DNA of 64,000 nucleotides from Euonymus europaeus (lineage: Eukaryota; Streptophyta; Magnoliopsida; Celastrales; Celastraceae). The stretch spans positions 31,774,501 to 31,838,500 of the forward strand of contig OY756957.1 in assembly GCA_963580455.1 (NCBI GenBank), written 5' to 3'. Positions within the stretch are counted from its first letter, which is position 1; each line of letters starts with the position of its first letter. A program made the position numbers and the translations under genes. Positions 24,393 through 37,885 of this stretch are shown one piece after another. The notes beneath the pieces are model-generated. The model was not told the DNA's origin. It was given only the letters and a program-made list of their open reading frames with translations, and searched no databases.

Positions 24393-26641
24393 ATTTCTCG
24401 GCTAACTAGATGAAATGAGACCTACTAGCCACGAGTTTTGAAATCGAAAACCGAAATGCCAGGATTGTAGAGCTCAAAAAGAAGTGTGAAATCAAGCTAA
24501 AAATCACAGAATTCAGAACTCGGAGTCAACGGATATTCATAAAACCGTTTACGTAAAGAAACCACATTTCGCGGCTAACTAGGTGAAACGAGACCTACTA
24601 GCCACGAGTTCTGAAATCAAAATCCGAAACGCCAGGATTATAGAGCTCGAAAAGTAGTGTGAAATCAAGCTTAAAATCACCGAATTCAGAACTCGGAGTC
24701 AACGGATATTCATAAAACCGTTTACGTAAAGAAACCACATTTCCAGGCTAACTAGGTGAAATGAGACCTACTAGCCATGAGTTCTGAAATCAAAATCCGA
24801 AATGCCAGGATTGTAGAGCTCGAAAAGTAGTGTGAAATCAAGCTAAAAATCACCGAATTCAGAACTCGGAGTCAACGGATATTCATAAAACCGTTTACGT
24901 AAAGAAACCACATTTCGCGGCTAACTAGGTGAATCGGGACCTACTAGCCACGAGTTCTGAAATCAAAATCCGAAAAATCAGGATTATAGAGCTCGAAAAG
25001 TAGTGTGAAATCAAGCTAAAAATCAACGAATTCAGAACTCGGAGTCAACGGATATTTATAAAACCGTTTACGTAAAGAAACCACATTTCGCGGCTAACTA
25101 GGTGAAACGAGACCTACTAGCCACGAGTTCTGAAATCAAAATCCGAAATGCCAGGATTTTAGAGCTCGAAAAGCAGTGTGAAATCAACCTAAAAATCACA
25201 GAATTCAGAACTCGGAGTCAACGGATATTCATAAAACCGTTTACGTAAAGAAACCACATTTCGCGGCTAACTAGGTGAAACGAGACCTACTAGCCACGAG
25301 TTCTGAAATCAAAATCCGAAACGCCAGGATTATAGAGCTCGAAAAGCAGTGTGAAATCAAGCGAAAAATCACCGAATTCAGAACTCGGAGTCAATGGATA
25401 TTCATAAAACCGTTTACGTAAAGAAACCACATTTCGCGGCTAACTAGGTGAAACGAGACCGACTAGCCACGAGTTCTGAAATCAATATCCGAAACTCCAG
25501 GATTGAAGAGCTCAAAAAGGAGTGTGAAATCAAGCTAAAAATCACAAAAGTCAGAACTCGGAGTCAACGGATATTCATAAAACCGTTTACGTAAAGAAAC
25601 CACATTTCTCGGCTAACTAGATGAAATGAGACCTACTAGCCACGAGTTTTGAAATCGAAAACCGAAATGCCAGGATTGTAGAGCTCAAAAAGAAGTGTGA
25701 AATCAAGCTAAAAATCACAGAATTCAGAACTCGGAGTCAACGGATATTCATAAAACCGTTTACGTAAAGAAACCACATTTCGCGGCTAACTAGGTGAAAC
25801 GAGACCTACTAGCCACGAGTTCTGAAATCAAAATCCGAAACGCCAGGATTATAGAGTTCGAAAAGTAGTGTGAAATCAAGCTTAAAATCACCGAATTCAG
25901 AACTCGGAGTCAACGGATATTCATAAAACCGTTTACGTAAAGAAACCACATTTCCAGCCTAACTAGGTGAAACGAGACCTACTAGCCATGAGTTCTGAAA
26001 TCAAAATCCGAAATGCCAGGATTGTAGAGCTCGAAAAGTAGTATGAAATCAAGCTAAAAATCACCGAATTCAGAACTCGGAGTCAACGGATATTCATAAA
26101 ACCGTTTACGTAAAGAAACCACATTTCGCGGCTAACTAGGTGAATCGAGAACTACTAGCCACGAGTTCTGAAATCAAAATCCGAAAAATCAGGATTATAG
26201 AGCTCGAAAAGTAGTGTGAAATCAAGCTAAAAATCAACGAATTCAGAACTCGGAGTCAACGGATATTTATAAAACCGTTTACGTAAAGAAACCACATTTC
26301 GCGGCTAACTAGGTGAAACGAGACCTACTATCCACGAGTTCTGAAATCAAAATCCGAAATGCCAGGATTGTAGAGCTCAAAAAGTAGTGTGAAATCAAGC
26401 TAAAAATCACCGAATTCAGAACTCGGAGTCAACGGATATTCATAAAACCGTTTACGTAAAGAAACCACATTTCGCGGCTAACTAGGTGAAACGAGACCTA
26501 CTAGCCACGACTTCTGAAATCAAAATCCGAAACGCAAAGATTGTAGAGCTCGAAACGTAGTGTGAAATCAAGCTAAAAATAACCGAATTCAGAACTCGGA
26601 GTCAACGGATATTCATAAAACCGTTTACGTAAAGAAACCAC
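24393..26641. repeat. 13-monomer HOR unit, copy 1
   Basis: 2,249 bp (13 x 173). It contains two TTTCTCGG marker monomers (24,393 and 25,604), GAATCGGGACC (24,912), GGATTTTAGAGC (25,085), GACCGACTAG with ATTGAAGAGC and CACAAAAGTC (25,431), AGAGTTCG (25,777), CCAGCCTAAC (25,950) and GAATCGAGAACT (26,123). The same series follows immediately in copy 2. Confidence 0.9.
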
Positions 26642-28890
26642 ATTTCTCGGCTAACTAGATGAAATGAGACCTACTAGCCACGAGTTTTGAAATCGAAAAC
26701 CGAAATGCCAGGATTGTAGAGCTCAAAAAGAAGTGTGAAATCAAGCTAAAAATCACAGAATTCAGAACTCGGAGTCAACGGATATTCATAAAACCGTTTA
26801 CGTAAAGAAACCACATTTCGCGGCTAACTAGGTGAAACGAGACCTACTAGCCACGAGTTCTGAAATCAAAATCCGAAACGCCAGGATTATAGAGCTCGAA
26901 AAGTAGTGTGAAATCAAGCTTAAAATCACCGAATTCAGAACTCGGAGTCAACGGATATTCATAAAACCGTTTACGTAAAGAAACCACATTTCCAGGCTAA
27001 CTAGGTGAAATGAGACCTACTAGCCATGAGTTCTGAAATCAAAATCCGAAATGCCAGGATTGTAGAGCTCGAAAAGTAGTGTGAAATCAAGCTAAAAATC
27101 ACCGAATTCAGAACTCGGAGTCAACGGATATTCATAAAACCGTTTACGTAAAGAAACCACATTTCGCGGCTAACTAGGTGAATCGGGACCTACTAGCCAC
27201 GAGTTCTGAAATCAAAATCCGAAAAATCAGGATTATAGAGCTCGAAAAGTAGTGTGAAATCAAGCTAAAAATCAACGAATTCAGAACTCGGAGTCAACGG
27301 ATATTTATAAAACCGTTTACGTAAAGAAACCACATTTCGCGGCTAACTAGGTGAAACGAGACCTACTAGCCACGAGTTCTGAAATCAAAATCCGAAATGC
27401 CAGGATTTTAGAGCTCGAAAAGCAGTGTGAAATCAACCTAAAAATCACAGAATTCAGAACTCGGAGTCAACGGATATTCATAAAACCGTTTACGTAAAGA
27501 AACCACATTTCGCGGCTAACTAGGTGAAACGAGACCTACTAGCCACGAGTTCTGAAATCAAAATCCGAAACGCCAGGATTATAGAGCTCGAAAAGCAGTG
27601 TGAAATCAAGCGAAAAATCACCGAATTCAGAACTCGGAGTCAATGGATATTCATAAAACCGTTTACGTAAAGAAACCACATTTCGCGGCTAACTAGGTGA
27701 AACGAGACCGACTAGCCACGAGTTCTGAAATCAATATCCGAAACTCCAGGATTGAAGAGCTCAAAAAGGAGTGTGAAATCAAGCTAAAAATCACAAAAGT
27801 CAGAACTCGGAGTCAACGGATATTCATAAAACCGTTTACGTAAAGAAACCACATTTCTCGGCTAACTAGATGAAATGAGACCTACTAGCCACGAGTTTTG
27901 AAATCGAAAACCGAAATGCCAGGATTGTAGAGCTCAAAAAGAAGTGTGAAATCAAGCTAAAAATCACAGAATTCAGAACTCGGAGTCAACGGATATTCAT
28001 AAAACCGTTTACGTAAAGAAACCACATTTCGCGGCTAACTAGGTGAAACGAGACCTACTAGCCACGAGTTCTGAAATCAAAATCCGAAACGCCAGGATTA
28101 TAGAGTTCGAAAAGTAGTGTGAAATCAAGCTTAAAATCACCGAATTCAGAACTCGGAGTCAACGGATATTCATAAAACCGTTTACGTAAAGAAACCACAT
28201 TTCCAGCCTAACTAGGTGAAACGAGACCTACTAGCCATGAGTTCTGAAATCAAAATCCGAAATGCCAGGATTGTAGAGCTCGAAAAGTAGTATGAAATCA
28301 AGCTAAAAATCACCGAATTCAGAACTCGGAGTCAACGGATATTCATAAAACCGTTTACGTAAAGAAACCACATTTCGCGGCTAACTAGGTGAATCGAGAA
28401 CTACTAGCCACGAGTTCTGAAATCAAAATCCGAAAAATCAGGATTATAGAGCTCGAAAAGTAGTGTGAAATCAAGCTAAAAATCAACGAATTCAGAACTC
28501 GGAGTCAACGGATATTTATAAAACCGTTTACGTAAAGAAACCACATTTCGCGGCTAACTAGGTGAAACGAGACCTACTATCCACGAGTTCTGAAATCAAA
28601 ATCCGAAATGCCAGGATTGTAGAGCTCAAAAAGTAGTGTGAAATCAAGCTAAAAATCACCGAATTCAGAACTCGGAGTCAACGGATATTCATAAAACCGT
28701 TTACGTAAAGAAACCACATTTCGCGGCTAACTAGGTGAAACGAGACCTACTAGCCACGACTTCTGAAATCAAAATCCGAAACGCAAAGATTGTAGAGCTC
28801 GAAACGTAGTGTGAAATCAAGCTAAAAATAACCGAATTCAGAACTCGGAGTCAACGGATATTCATAAAACCGTTTACGTAAAGAAACCAC
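26642..28890. repeat. 13-monomer HOR unit, copy 2
   Basis: 2,249 bp, directly adjacent to copy 1. Every diagnostic variant checked is repeated at an offset of exactly 2,249 bp, including AAATGAG with CCAGG (24,739 and 26,988), GAATCGGGACC, AGAGTTCG, CCAGCCTAAC and the rare CTCAAAAAGTAG in the TACTATCC monomer. I noticed no difference by eye, which makes this probably the youngest large duplication in the window. Confidence 0.9.
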
Positions 28891-29063
28891 ATTTCGCGGC
28901 TAACTAGGTGAAACGAGACCTACTAGCCACGAGTTCTGAAATCAAAATCCGAAACGCCAGGATTATAGAGCTCGAAAAGTAGTGTGAAATCAAGCTAAAA
29001 ATCACCGAATTCAGAACTCGGAGTCAACGGATATTCATAAAACCGTTTACGTAAAGAAACCAC

Positions 29064-31657
29064 ATTTCGCGGCTAACTAGGTGAAACGAGACCTACTAGC
29101 CACGAGTTCTGAAATCAAAATCCGAAACGCCAGGATTATAGAGCTCGAAAAGCAGTTTGAAATCAAGCGAAAAATCACCGAATTCAGAACTCGGAGTCAA
29201 TGGATATTCATAAAACCGTTTACGTAAAGAAACCACATTTCGCGGCTAACTAGGTGAAACGAGACCGACTAGCCACGAGTTCTGAAATCAATATCCGAAA
29301 CTCCAGGATTGAAGAGCTCAAAAAGGAGTGTGAAATCAAGCTAAAAATCACAAAAGTCAGAACTCGGAGTCAACGGATATTCATAAAACCGTTTACGTAA
29401 AGAAACCACATTTCTCGGCTAACTAGATGAAATGAGACCTACTAGCCACGAGTTTTGAAATCGAAAACCGAAATGCCAGGATTGTAGAGCTCAAAAAGAA
29501 GTGTGAAATCAAGCTAAAAATCACAGAATTCAGAACTCGGAGTCAACGGATATTCATAAAACCGTTTACGTAAAGAAACCACATTTCGCGGCTAACTAGG
29601 TGAAACGAGACCTACTAGCCACGAGTTCTGAAATCAAAATCCGAAACGCCAGGATTATAGAGTTCGAAAAGTAGTGTGAAATCAAGCTTAAAATCACCGA
29701 ATTCAGAACTCGGAGTCAACGGATATTCATAAAACCGTTTACGTAAAGAAACCACATTTCCAGCCTAACTAGGTGAAACGAGACCTACTAGCCATGAGTT
29801 CTGAAATCAAAATCCGAAATGCCAGGATTGTAGAGCTCGAAAAGTAGTATGAAATCAAGCTAAAAATCACCGAATTCAGAACTCGGAGTCAACGGATATT
29901 CATAAAACCGTTTACGTAAAGAAACCACATTTCGCGGCTAACTAGGTGAATCGAGAACTACTAGCCACGAGTTCTGAAATCAAAATCCGAAAATCAGGAT
30001 TATAGAGCTCGAAAAGTAGTGTGAAATCAAGCTAAAAATCAACGAATTCAGAACTCGGAGTCAACGGATATTTATAAAACCGTTTACGTAAAGAAACCAC
30101 ATTTCGCGGCTAACTAGGTGAAACGAGACCTACTATCCACGAGTTCTGAAATCAAAATCCGAAATGCCAGGATTGTAGAGCTCAAAAAGTAGTGTGAAAT
30201 CAAGCTAAAAATCACCGAATTCAGAACTCGGAGTCAACGGATATTCATAAAACCGTTTACGTAAAGAAACCACATTTCGCGGCTAACTAGGTGAAACGAG
30301 ACCTACTAGCCACGACTTCTGAAATCAAAATCCGAAACGCAAAGATTGTAGAGCTCGAAACGTAGTGTGAAATCAAGCTAAAAATAACCGAATTCAGAAC
30401 TCGGAGTCAACGGATATTCATAAAACCGTTTACGTAAAGAAACCACATTTCGCGGCTAACTAGGTGAAACGAGACCTACTAGCCACGAGTTCTGAAATCA
30501 AAATCCGAAACGCCAGGATTATAGAGCTCGAAAAGTAGTGTGAAATCAAGCTAAAAATCACCGAATTCAGAACTCGGAGTCAACGGATATTCATAAAACC
30601 GTTTACGTAAAGAAACCACATTTCGCGGTTAACTAGGTGAAACGAGACCTACTAGCCACGAGTTCTGAAATCAAAATCCGAAATGCCAGGATTATAGAGC
30701 TCGAAAAGTAGTGTGAAATCAAGCAAAAAATCACCGAATTCAGAACTCGGAGTCAACGGATATTCATAAAACCGTTTACGTAAAGAAACCACATTTCGCG
30801 GCTAACTAGGTGAAACGAGACCTACTAGCCACGAGTTCTGAAATCAAAATCCGAAATGCCAGAATTGTAGAGCTCGAAAAGCAGTGTGAAATCAACCTAA
30901 AAATCACAGAATTCAGAACTCGGAGTCAACGGATATTCATAAAACCGTTTACGTAAAGAAACCACATTTCGCGGCTAACTAGGTGAAACGAGACCTACTA
31001 GCCACGAGTTCTGAAATCAAAATCCGAAACTCCAGGATTGTAGAGCTCGAAAAGGAGTGTGAAATCAATCTAAAAATCACCGAATTCAGAACTCGTAGTC
31101 AACGGATATTCATAAAACCGTTTACGTAAAGAAACCACATTTCGCGGCTAACTAGGTGAATCGAGACCTACTAGCCACGAGTTCTGAAATCAAAATCCGA
31201 AAAATCAGGATTATAGAGCTCGAAAAGTAGTGTGAAATCAAGCTAAAAATCAACGAATTCAGAACTCGGAGTCAACGGATATTTATAAAACCGTTTACGT
31301 AAAGAAACCACATTTCGCGGCTAACTAGGTGAAACGAGACCTACTATCCACGACTTCTGAAATCAAAATCCGAAACTCCAGAATTGTAGAGCTCGAAAAG
31401 TAGTGTGAAATCAAGCTAAAAATCACCGAATTCAGAACTCGGAGTCAACGGATATTCATAAAACCGTTTACGTAAAGAAACCACATTTCGCGGCTAACTA
31501 GGTGAAACGAGACCTACTAGCCACGACTTCTGAAATCAAAATCCGAAATGCCAGGATTGTAGAGCTCAAAAAGTACTGTGAAATCAAGCTAAAAATCACC
31601 GAATTCAGAACTCGTAGTCAACGGATATTCATAAAACCGTTTACGTAAAGAAACCAC
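29064..31657. repeat. 15-monomer duplicated segment, copy 1
   Basis: The monomer series from GCGAAAAATC (29,064) and GACCGACTAG/ATTGAAG (29,237), through TTTCTCGG (29,410), AGAGTTCG, CCAGCCTAAC, GAATCGAGAACT, TACTATCC, CGACTTCTG and CGCGGTTAAC (30,620), to the rare AAGTACTGTG monomer (31,485) recurs at 32,523-35,117. This copy is one base shorter because GAAAAATCAGG became GAAAATCAGG near 29,990. Confidence 0.85.
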
Positions 31658-32522
31658 ATTTCGCGGCTAACTAGGTGAATCGAGACCTACTAGCCACGAG
31701 TTCTGAAATCAAAATCCGAAAAATCAGGATTATAGAGCTCGAAAAGTAGTGTGAAATCAAGCTAAAAATCAACGAATTCAGAACTCGGAGTCAACGGATA
31801 TTTATAAAACCGTTTACGTAAAGAAACCACATTTCGCGGCTAACTAGGTGAAACGAGACCTACTAGCCACGACTTCTGAAATCAAAATCCGAAACGCAAA
31901 GATTGTAGAGCTCGAAACGTAGTGTGAAATCAAGCTAAAAATAACCGAATTCAGAACTCGGAGTCAACGGATATTCATAAAACCGTTTACGTAAAGAAAC
32001 CACATTTCGCGGCTAACTAGGTGAAACGAGACCTACTAGCCACGAGTTCTGAAATCAAAATCCGAAATGCCAGGATTGTAGAGCTCGAAAAGTAGTGTGA
32101 AATCAAGCTAAAAATCACCGAATTCAGAACTCGGAGTCAACGGATATTCATAAAACCGTTTACGTAAAGAAACCACATTTCGCGGCTAACTAGGTGAATC
32201 GAGACCTACTAGCCACGAGTTCTGAAATCAAAATCCGAAAAATCAGGATTATAGAGCTCGAAAAGTAGTGTGAAATCAAGCTAAAAATCAACGAATTCAG
32301 AACTCGGAGTCAACGGATATTTATAAAACCGTTTACGTAAAGAAACCACATTTCGCGGCTAACTAGGTGAAACGAGACCTACTAGCCACGAGTTCTGAAA
32401 TCAAAATCCGAAATGCCAGGATTTTAGAGCTCGAAAAGCAGTGTGAAATCAACCTAAAAATCACAGAATTCAGAACTCGGAGTCAACGGATATTCATAAA
32501 ACCGTTTACGTAAAGAAACCAC

Positions 32523-35117
32523 ATTTCGCGGCTAACTAGGTGAAACGAGACCTACTAGCCACGAGTTCTGAAATCAAAATCCGAAACGCCAGGATTATAG
32601 AGCTCGAAAAGCAGTGTGAAATCAAGCGAAAAATCACCGAATTCAGAACTCGGAGTCAATGGATATTCATAAAACCGTTTACGTAAAGAAACCACATTTC
32701 GCGGCTAACTAGGTGAAACGAGACCGACTAGCCACGAGTTCTGAAATCAATATCCGAAACTCCAGGATTGAAGAGCTCAAAAAGGAGTGTGAAATCAAGC
32801 TAAAAATCACAAAAGTCAGAACTCGGAGTCAACGGATATTCATAAAACCGTTTACGTAAAGAAACCACATTTCTCGGCTAACTAGATGAAATGAGACCTA
32901 CTAGCCACGAGTTTTGAAATCGAAAACCGAAATGCCAGGATTGTAGAGCTCAAAAAGAAGTGTGAAATCAAGCTAAAAATCACAGAATTCAGAACTCGGA
33001 GTCAACGGATATTCATAAAACCGTTTACGTAAAGAAACCACATTTCGCGGCTAACTAGGTGAAACGAGACCTACTAGCCACGAGTTCTGAAATCAAAATC
33101 CGAAACGCCAGGATTATAGAGTTCGAAAAGTAGTGTGAAATCAAGCTTAAAATCACCGAATTCAGAACTCGGAGTCAACGGATATTCATAAAACCGTTTA
33201 CGTAAAGAAACCACATTTCCAGCCTAACTAGGTGAAACGAGACCTACTAGCCATGAGTTCTGAAATCAAAATCCGAAATGCCAGGATTGTAGAGCTCGAA
33301 AAGTAGTATGAAATCAAGCTAAAAATCACCGAATTCAGAACTCGGAGTCAACGGATATTCATAAAACCGTTTACGTAAAGAAACCACATTTCGCGGCTAA
33401 CTAGGTGAATCGAGAACTACTAGCCACGAGTTCTGAAATCAAAATCCGAAAAATCAGGATTATAGAGCTCGAAAAGTAGTGTGAAATCAAGCTAAAAATC
33501 AACGAATTCAGAACTCGGAGTCAACGGATATTTATAAAACCGTTTACGTAAAGAAACCACATTTCGCGGCTAACTAGGTGAAACGAGACCTACTATCCAC
33601 GAGTTCTGAAATCAAAATCCGAAATTCCAGGATTGTAGAGCTCGAAAAGTAGTGTGAAATCAAGCTAAAAATCACCGAATTCAGAACTCGGAGTCAACGG
33701 ATATTCATAAAACCGTTTACGTAAAGAAACCACATTTCGCGGCTAACTAGGTGAAACGAGACCTACTAGCCACGACTTCTGAAATCAAAATCCGAAACGC
33801 AAAGATTGTAGAGCTCGAAACGTAGTGTGAAATCAAGCTAAAAATAACCGAATTCAGAACTCGGAGTCAACGGATATTCATAAAACCGTTTACGTAAAGA
33901 AACCACATTTCGCGGCTAACTAGGTGAAACGAGACCTACTAGCCACGATTTCTGAAATCAAAATCCGAAACGCCAGGATTATAGAGCTCGAAAAGTAGTG
34001 TGAAATCAAGCTAAAAATCACCGAATTCAGAACTCGGAGTCAACGGATATTCATAAAACCGTTTACGTAAAGAAACCACATTTCGCGGTTAACTAGGTGA
34101 AACGAGACCTACTAGCCACGAGTTCTGAAATCAAAATCCGAAATGCCAGGATTATAGAGCTCGAAAAGTAGTGTGAAATCAAGCAAAAAATCACCGAATT
34201 CAGAACTCGGAGTCAACGGATATTCATAAAACCGTTTACGTAAAGAAACCACATTTCGCGGCTAACTAGGTGAAACGAGACCTACTAGCCACGAGTTCTG
34301 AAATCAAAATCCGGAATGCCAGAATTGTAGAGCTCGAAAAGCAGTGTGAAATCAACCTAAAAATCACAGAATTCAGAACTCGGAGTCAACGGATATTCAT
34401 AAAACCGTTTACGTAAAGAAACCACATTTCGCGGCTAACTAGGTGAAACGAGACCTACTAGCCACGAGTTCTGAAATCAAAATCAGAAACTCCAGGATTG
34501 TAGAGCTCGAAAAGGAGTGTGAAATCAATCTAAAAATCACCGAATTCAGAACTCGTAGTCAACGGATATTCATAAAACCGTTTACGTAAAGAAACCACAT
34601 TTCGCGGCTAACTAGGTGAATCGAGACCTACTAGCCACGAGTTCTGAAATCAAAATCCGAAAAATCAGGATTATAGAGCTCGAAAAGTAGTGTGAAATCA
34701 AGCTAAAAATCAACGAATTCAGAACTCGGAGTCAACGGATATTTATAAAACCGTTTACGTAAAGAAACCACATTTCGCGGCTAACTAGGTGAAACGAGAC
34801 CTACTATCCACGACTTCTGAAATCAAAATCCGAAACTCCAGAATTGTAGAGCTCGAAAAGTAGTGTGAAATCAAGCTAAAAATCACCGAATTCAGAACTC
34901 GGAGTCAACGGATATTCATAAAACCGTTTACGTAAAGAAACCACATTTCGCGGCTAACTAGGTGAAACGAGACCTACTAGCCACGACTTCTGAAATCAAA
35001 ATCCGAAATGCCAGGATTGTAGAGCTCAAAAAGTACTGTGAAATCAAGCTAAAAATCACCGTATTCAGAACTCGGAGTCAACGGATATTCATAAAACCGT
35101 TTACGTAAAGAAACCAC
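32523..35117. repeat. 15-monomer duplicated segment, copy 2
   Basis: It repeats 29,064-31,657 at an offset of 3,459-3,460 bp. Private differences include AAATTCC for AAATGCC (33,561 monomer), CGATTTCTG (33,907), CCGGAATGCC (34,253), AATCAGAAACTCC (34,426) and CACCGTATTC (34,945). It is therefore somewhat older than the 13-mer tandem pair. Confidence 0.8.
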
Positions 35118-35290
35118 ATTTCGCGGCTAACTAGGTGAAACGAGACCTACTAGCCACGAGTTCTGAAATCAAAATCCGAAACTCCAGGATTGTAGAGCTC
35201 GAAAAGGAGTGTGAAATCAATCTAAAAATCACCGAATTCAGAACTCGTAGTCAACGGATATTCATAAAACCGTTTACGTAAAGAAACCAC

Positions 35291-36847
35291 ATTTCGCGGC
35301 TAACTAGGTGAAACGAGACCTACTAGCCACGAGTTCTGAAATCAAAATCCGAAACTCCAGAATTGTAGAGCTCGAAAAGTAGTGTGAAATCAAGCTAAAA
35401 ATCACCGAATTCAGAACTCGGAGTCAACGGATATTCATAAAACCGTTTACGTAAAGAAACCACATTTCGCGGCTAACTAGGTGAAACGAGACCTACTAGC
35501 CACGAGTTCTGAAATCAAAATCCGAAATGCCAGGATTGTAGAGCTCGAAAAGTAGTGTGAAATCAAGCTAAAAATCACCGAATTCAGAACTCGTAGTCAA
35601 CGGATATTCATAAAACCGTTTACGTAAAGAAACCACATTTCGCGGCTAACTAGGTGAAACGAGACCTACTAGCCACGAGTTCTGAATTCAAAATCCGAAA
35701 CGCAAAGATTGTAGAGCTCGAAACGTAGTGTGAAATCAAGCTAAAAATAACCGAATTCAGAACTCGGAGTCAACGGATATTCATAAAACCGTTTACGTAA
35801 AGAAACCACATTTCCAGGCTAACTAGGTGAAACGAGACCTACTAGCCAGGAGTTCTGAAATCAAAATCCGAAATGCCAGGATTGTAGAGCTCGAAAAGTA
35901 GTATGAAATCAAGCTAAAAATCACCGAATTCAGAACTCGGAGTCAACGGATATTCATAAAACCGTTTACGTAAAGAAACCACATTTCGCGGCTAACTAGG
36001 TGAAACGAGACCTACTAGCCACGAGTTCTGAAATCAAAATCCGAAATGCCAGGATTGTAGAGCTCGAAAAGCAGTGTGAAATCAACCTAAAAATCACAGA
36101 ATTCATAACTCGGAGTCAACGGATATTCATAAAACCGTTTACGTAAAGAAACCACATTTCGCGGCTAACTAGGTGAAACGAGACCTACTAGCCACGAGTT
36201 CTGAAATCAAAATCCGAAACGCCAGGATTATAGAGCTCGAAAAGCAGTGTGAAATCAAGCGAAAAATCACCGAATTCAGAACTCGGAGTCAATGGATATT
36301 CATAAAACCGTTTACGTAAAGAAACCACATTTCGCGGGTAACTAGGTGAAACGAGACCGACAAGCCACGAGTTCTGAAATCAATATCCGAAACTCCAGGA
36401 TTGTAGAGCTCAAAAAGGAGTGTGAAATCAAGCTAAAAATCACAAAATTCAGAACTCGGAGTCAACGGATATTCATAAAACCGTTTACGTAAAGAAACCA
36501 CATTTCTCGGCTAACTAGATGAAATGAGACCTACTAGCCACGAGTTTTGAAATCGAAAACCGAAATGCCAGGATTGTAGAGCTCAAAAAGAAGTGTCAAA
36601 TCAAGCTAAAAATCACAGAATTCAGAACTCGGAGTCAACGGATATTCATAAAACCGTTTACGTAAAGAAACCACATTTCGCGGCTAACTAGGTGAAATGA
36701 GACCTACTAGCCACGAGTTCTGAAATCAAAATCCGAAACGCCAGGATTATAGAGCTCGAAAAGTAGTGTGAAATCAAGCTTAAAATCACCGAATTCAGAA
36801 CTCGGAGTCAACGGATATTCATAAAACCGTTTACGTAAAGAAACCAC
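35291..36847. repeat. Nine-monomer segment matching 22,490-24,738 less one tetramer
   Basis: Markers in order: AACTCC with CAGAATTG, AATGCC/ACTCGTAGTC, AACGCAAAG, CCAGG, ATTCATAACTCGG, GCGAAAAATC, the rare CGCGGGTAAC with GACCGACAAG (36,329), TTTCTCGG (36,502), and CTTAAAATC. The same series is seen at 22,490-24,738, where the four-monomer block is present twice. Confidence 0.8.
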
Positions 36848-37885
36848 ATTTCGCGGCTAACTAGGTGAAACGAGACCTACTAGCCATGAGTTCTGAAATC
36901 AAAATCCGAAATGCCAGGATTGTAGAGCTCGAAAAGCAGTGTGAAATCAAGCTAAAAATCACAGAATTCAGAACTCGGAGTCAACGGATATTCATAAAAC
37001 CGTTTACGTAAAGAAACCACATTTCGCGGCTAACTAGGTGAAACGAGACCTACTAGCCACGAGTTCTGAAATCAAAATCCGAAACTCCAGGATTGTAGAG
37101 CTCGAAAAGGAGTGTGAAATCAATCTAAAAATCACGGAATTCAGAACTCGGAGTCAACGGATATTCATAAAACCGTTTACGTAAAGAAACCACATTTTGC
37201 GGCAAAATAGATGAAACGAGACCTACTAGCCTCGAATTCTGAAATCGAAAACCGAAATGACAGGATTGTAGAGCTCGAAAAGCAGTTTGAAATCAAGCTA
37301 AAAATCACAGAATTCAGAACTCGGAGTCAACGGATATTCATAAAACCGTTTACGTAAAGAAACCACATTTCGCGGCTAACTAGGTGAAACGAGACCTACT
37401 TGCCACGAGTTCTGAAATCAAAATCCGAAATGCCAGGATTGTAGAGCTCGAAAAGTAGTGTGAAATTAAGCTAAAAATCACCGAATTCAGAACTCGGAGT
37501 CAATGGATATTCATAAAACCGTTTACGTAAAGAAACCACATTTCGCGGCTAGCTAGATGAAACGAGACCTACTAGCCACGAGTTCTGAAATCGAAAACCG
37601 AAACGCCAGGATTGTAGAGCTCGAAAAGCAGTTTGAAATCAAGCTAAAAATCACAGAATTCAGAACTCGGAGTCAACGGATATTCATAAAACCGTTTACG
37701 TAAAGAAACCACATTTCGCGGCTAACTAGGTGAAACGAGACCTACTAGCCACGAGTTCTGAAATCAAAATCCGAAACGCCAGGATTGTAGAGCTCGAAAA
37801 GTAGTGTGAAATCAAGCTAAAAATCACCGAATTCAGAACTCGGAGTCAACGGGTATTCATAAAAACGTTTACGTAAAGAAACCAC

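Larger units (their letters stand above)
7267..37020. repeat. Array domain 2: mixed satellite monomers with long recent duplications
   Basis: 172 monomers. Marker types are CATTTCCAGG with CCATGAG, TTTCTCGG with AGATGAAATGAG, GACCGACTAG, GCGAAAAATC with CAATGG, GAATCGAGACC with GAAAAATCAGG, and CTTAAAATC. These appear in recurring series, not at random. Only two single-base deletions disturb the 173-bp register (near 19,400 and 29,990). No gene, mobile element or inversion. Confidence 0.9.

Noticed and set aside
24393..28890. Assembly artefact as the explanation of the identical 13-mer blocks
   Set aside because: It cannot be decided from sequence alone. Many other duplications of graded divergence exist in the window, so real recent amplification is plausible; the doubt is noted in the finding.
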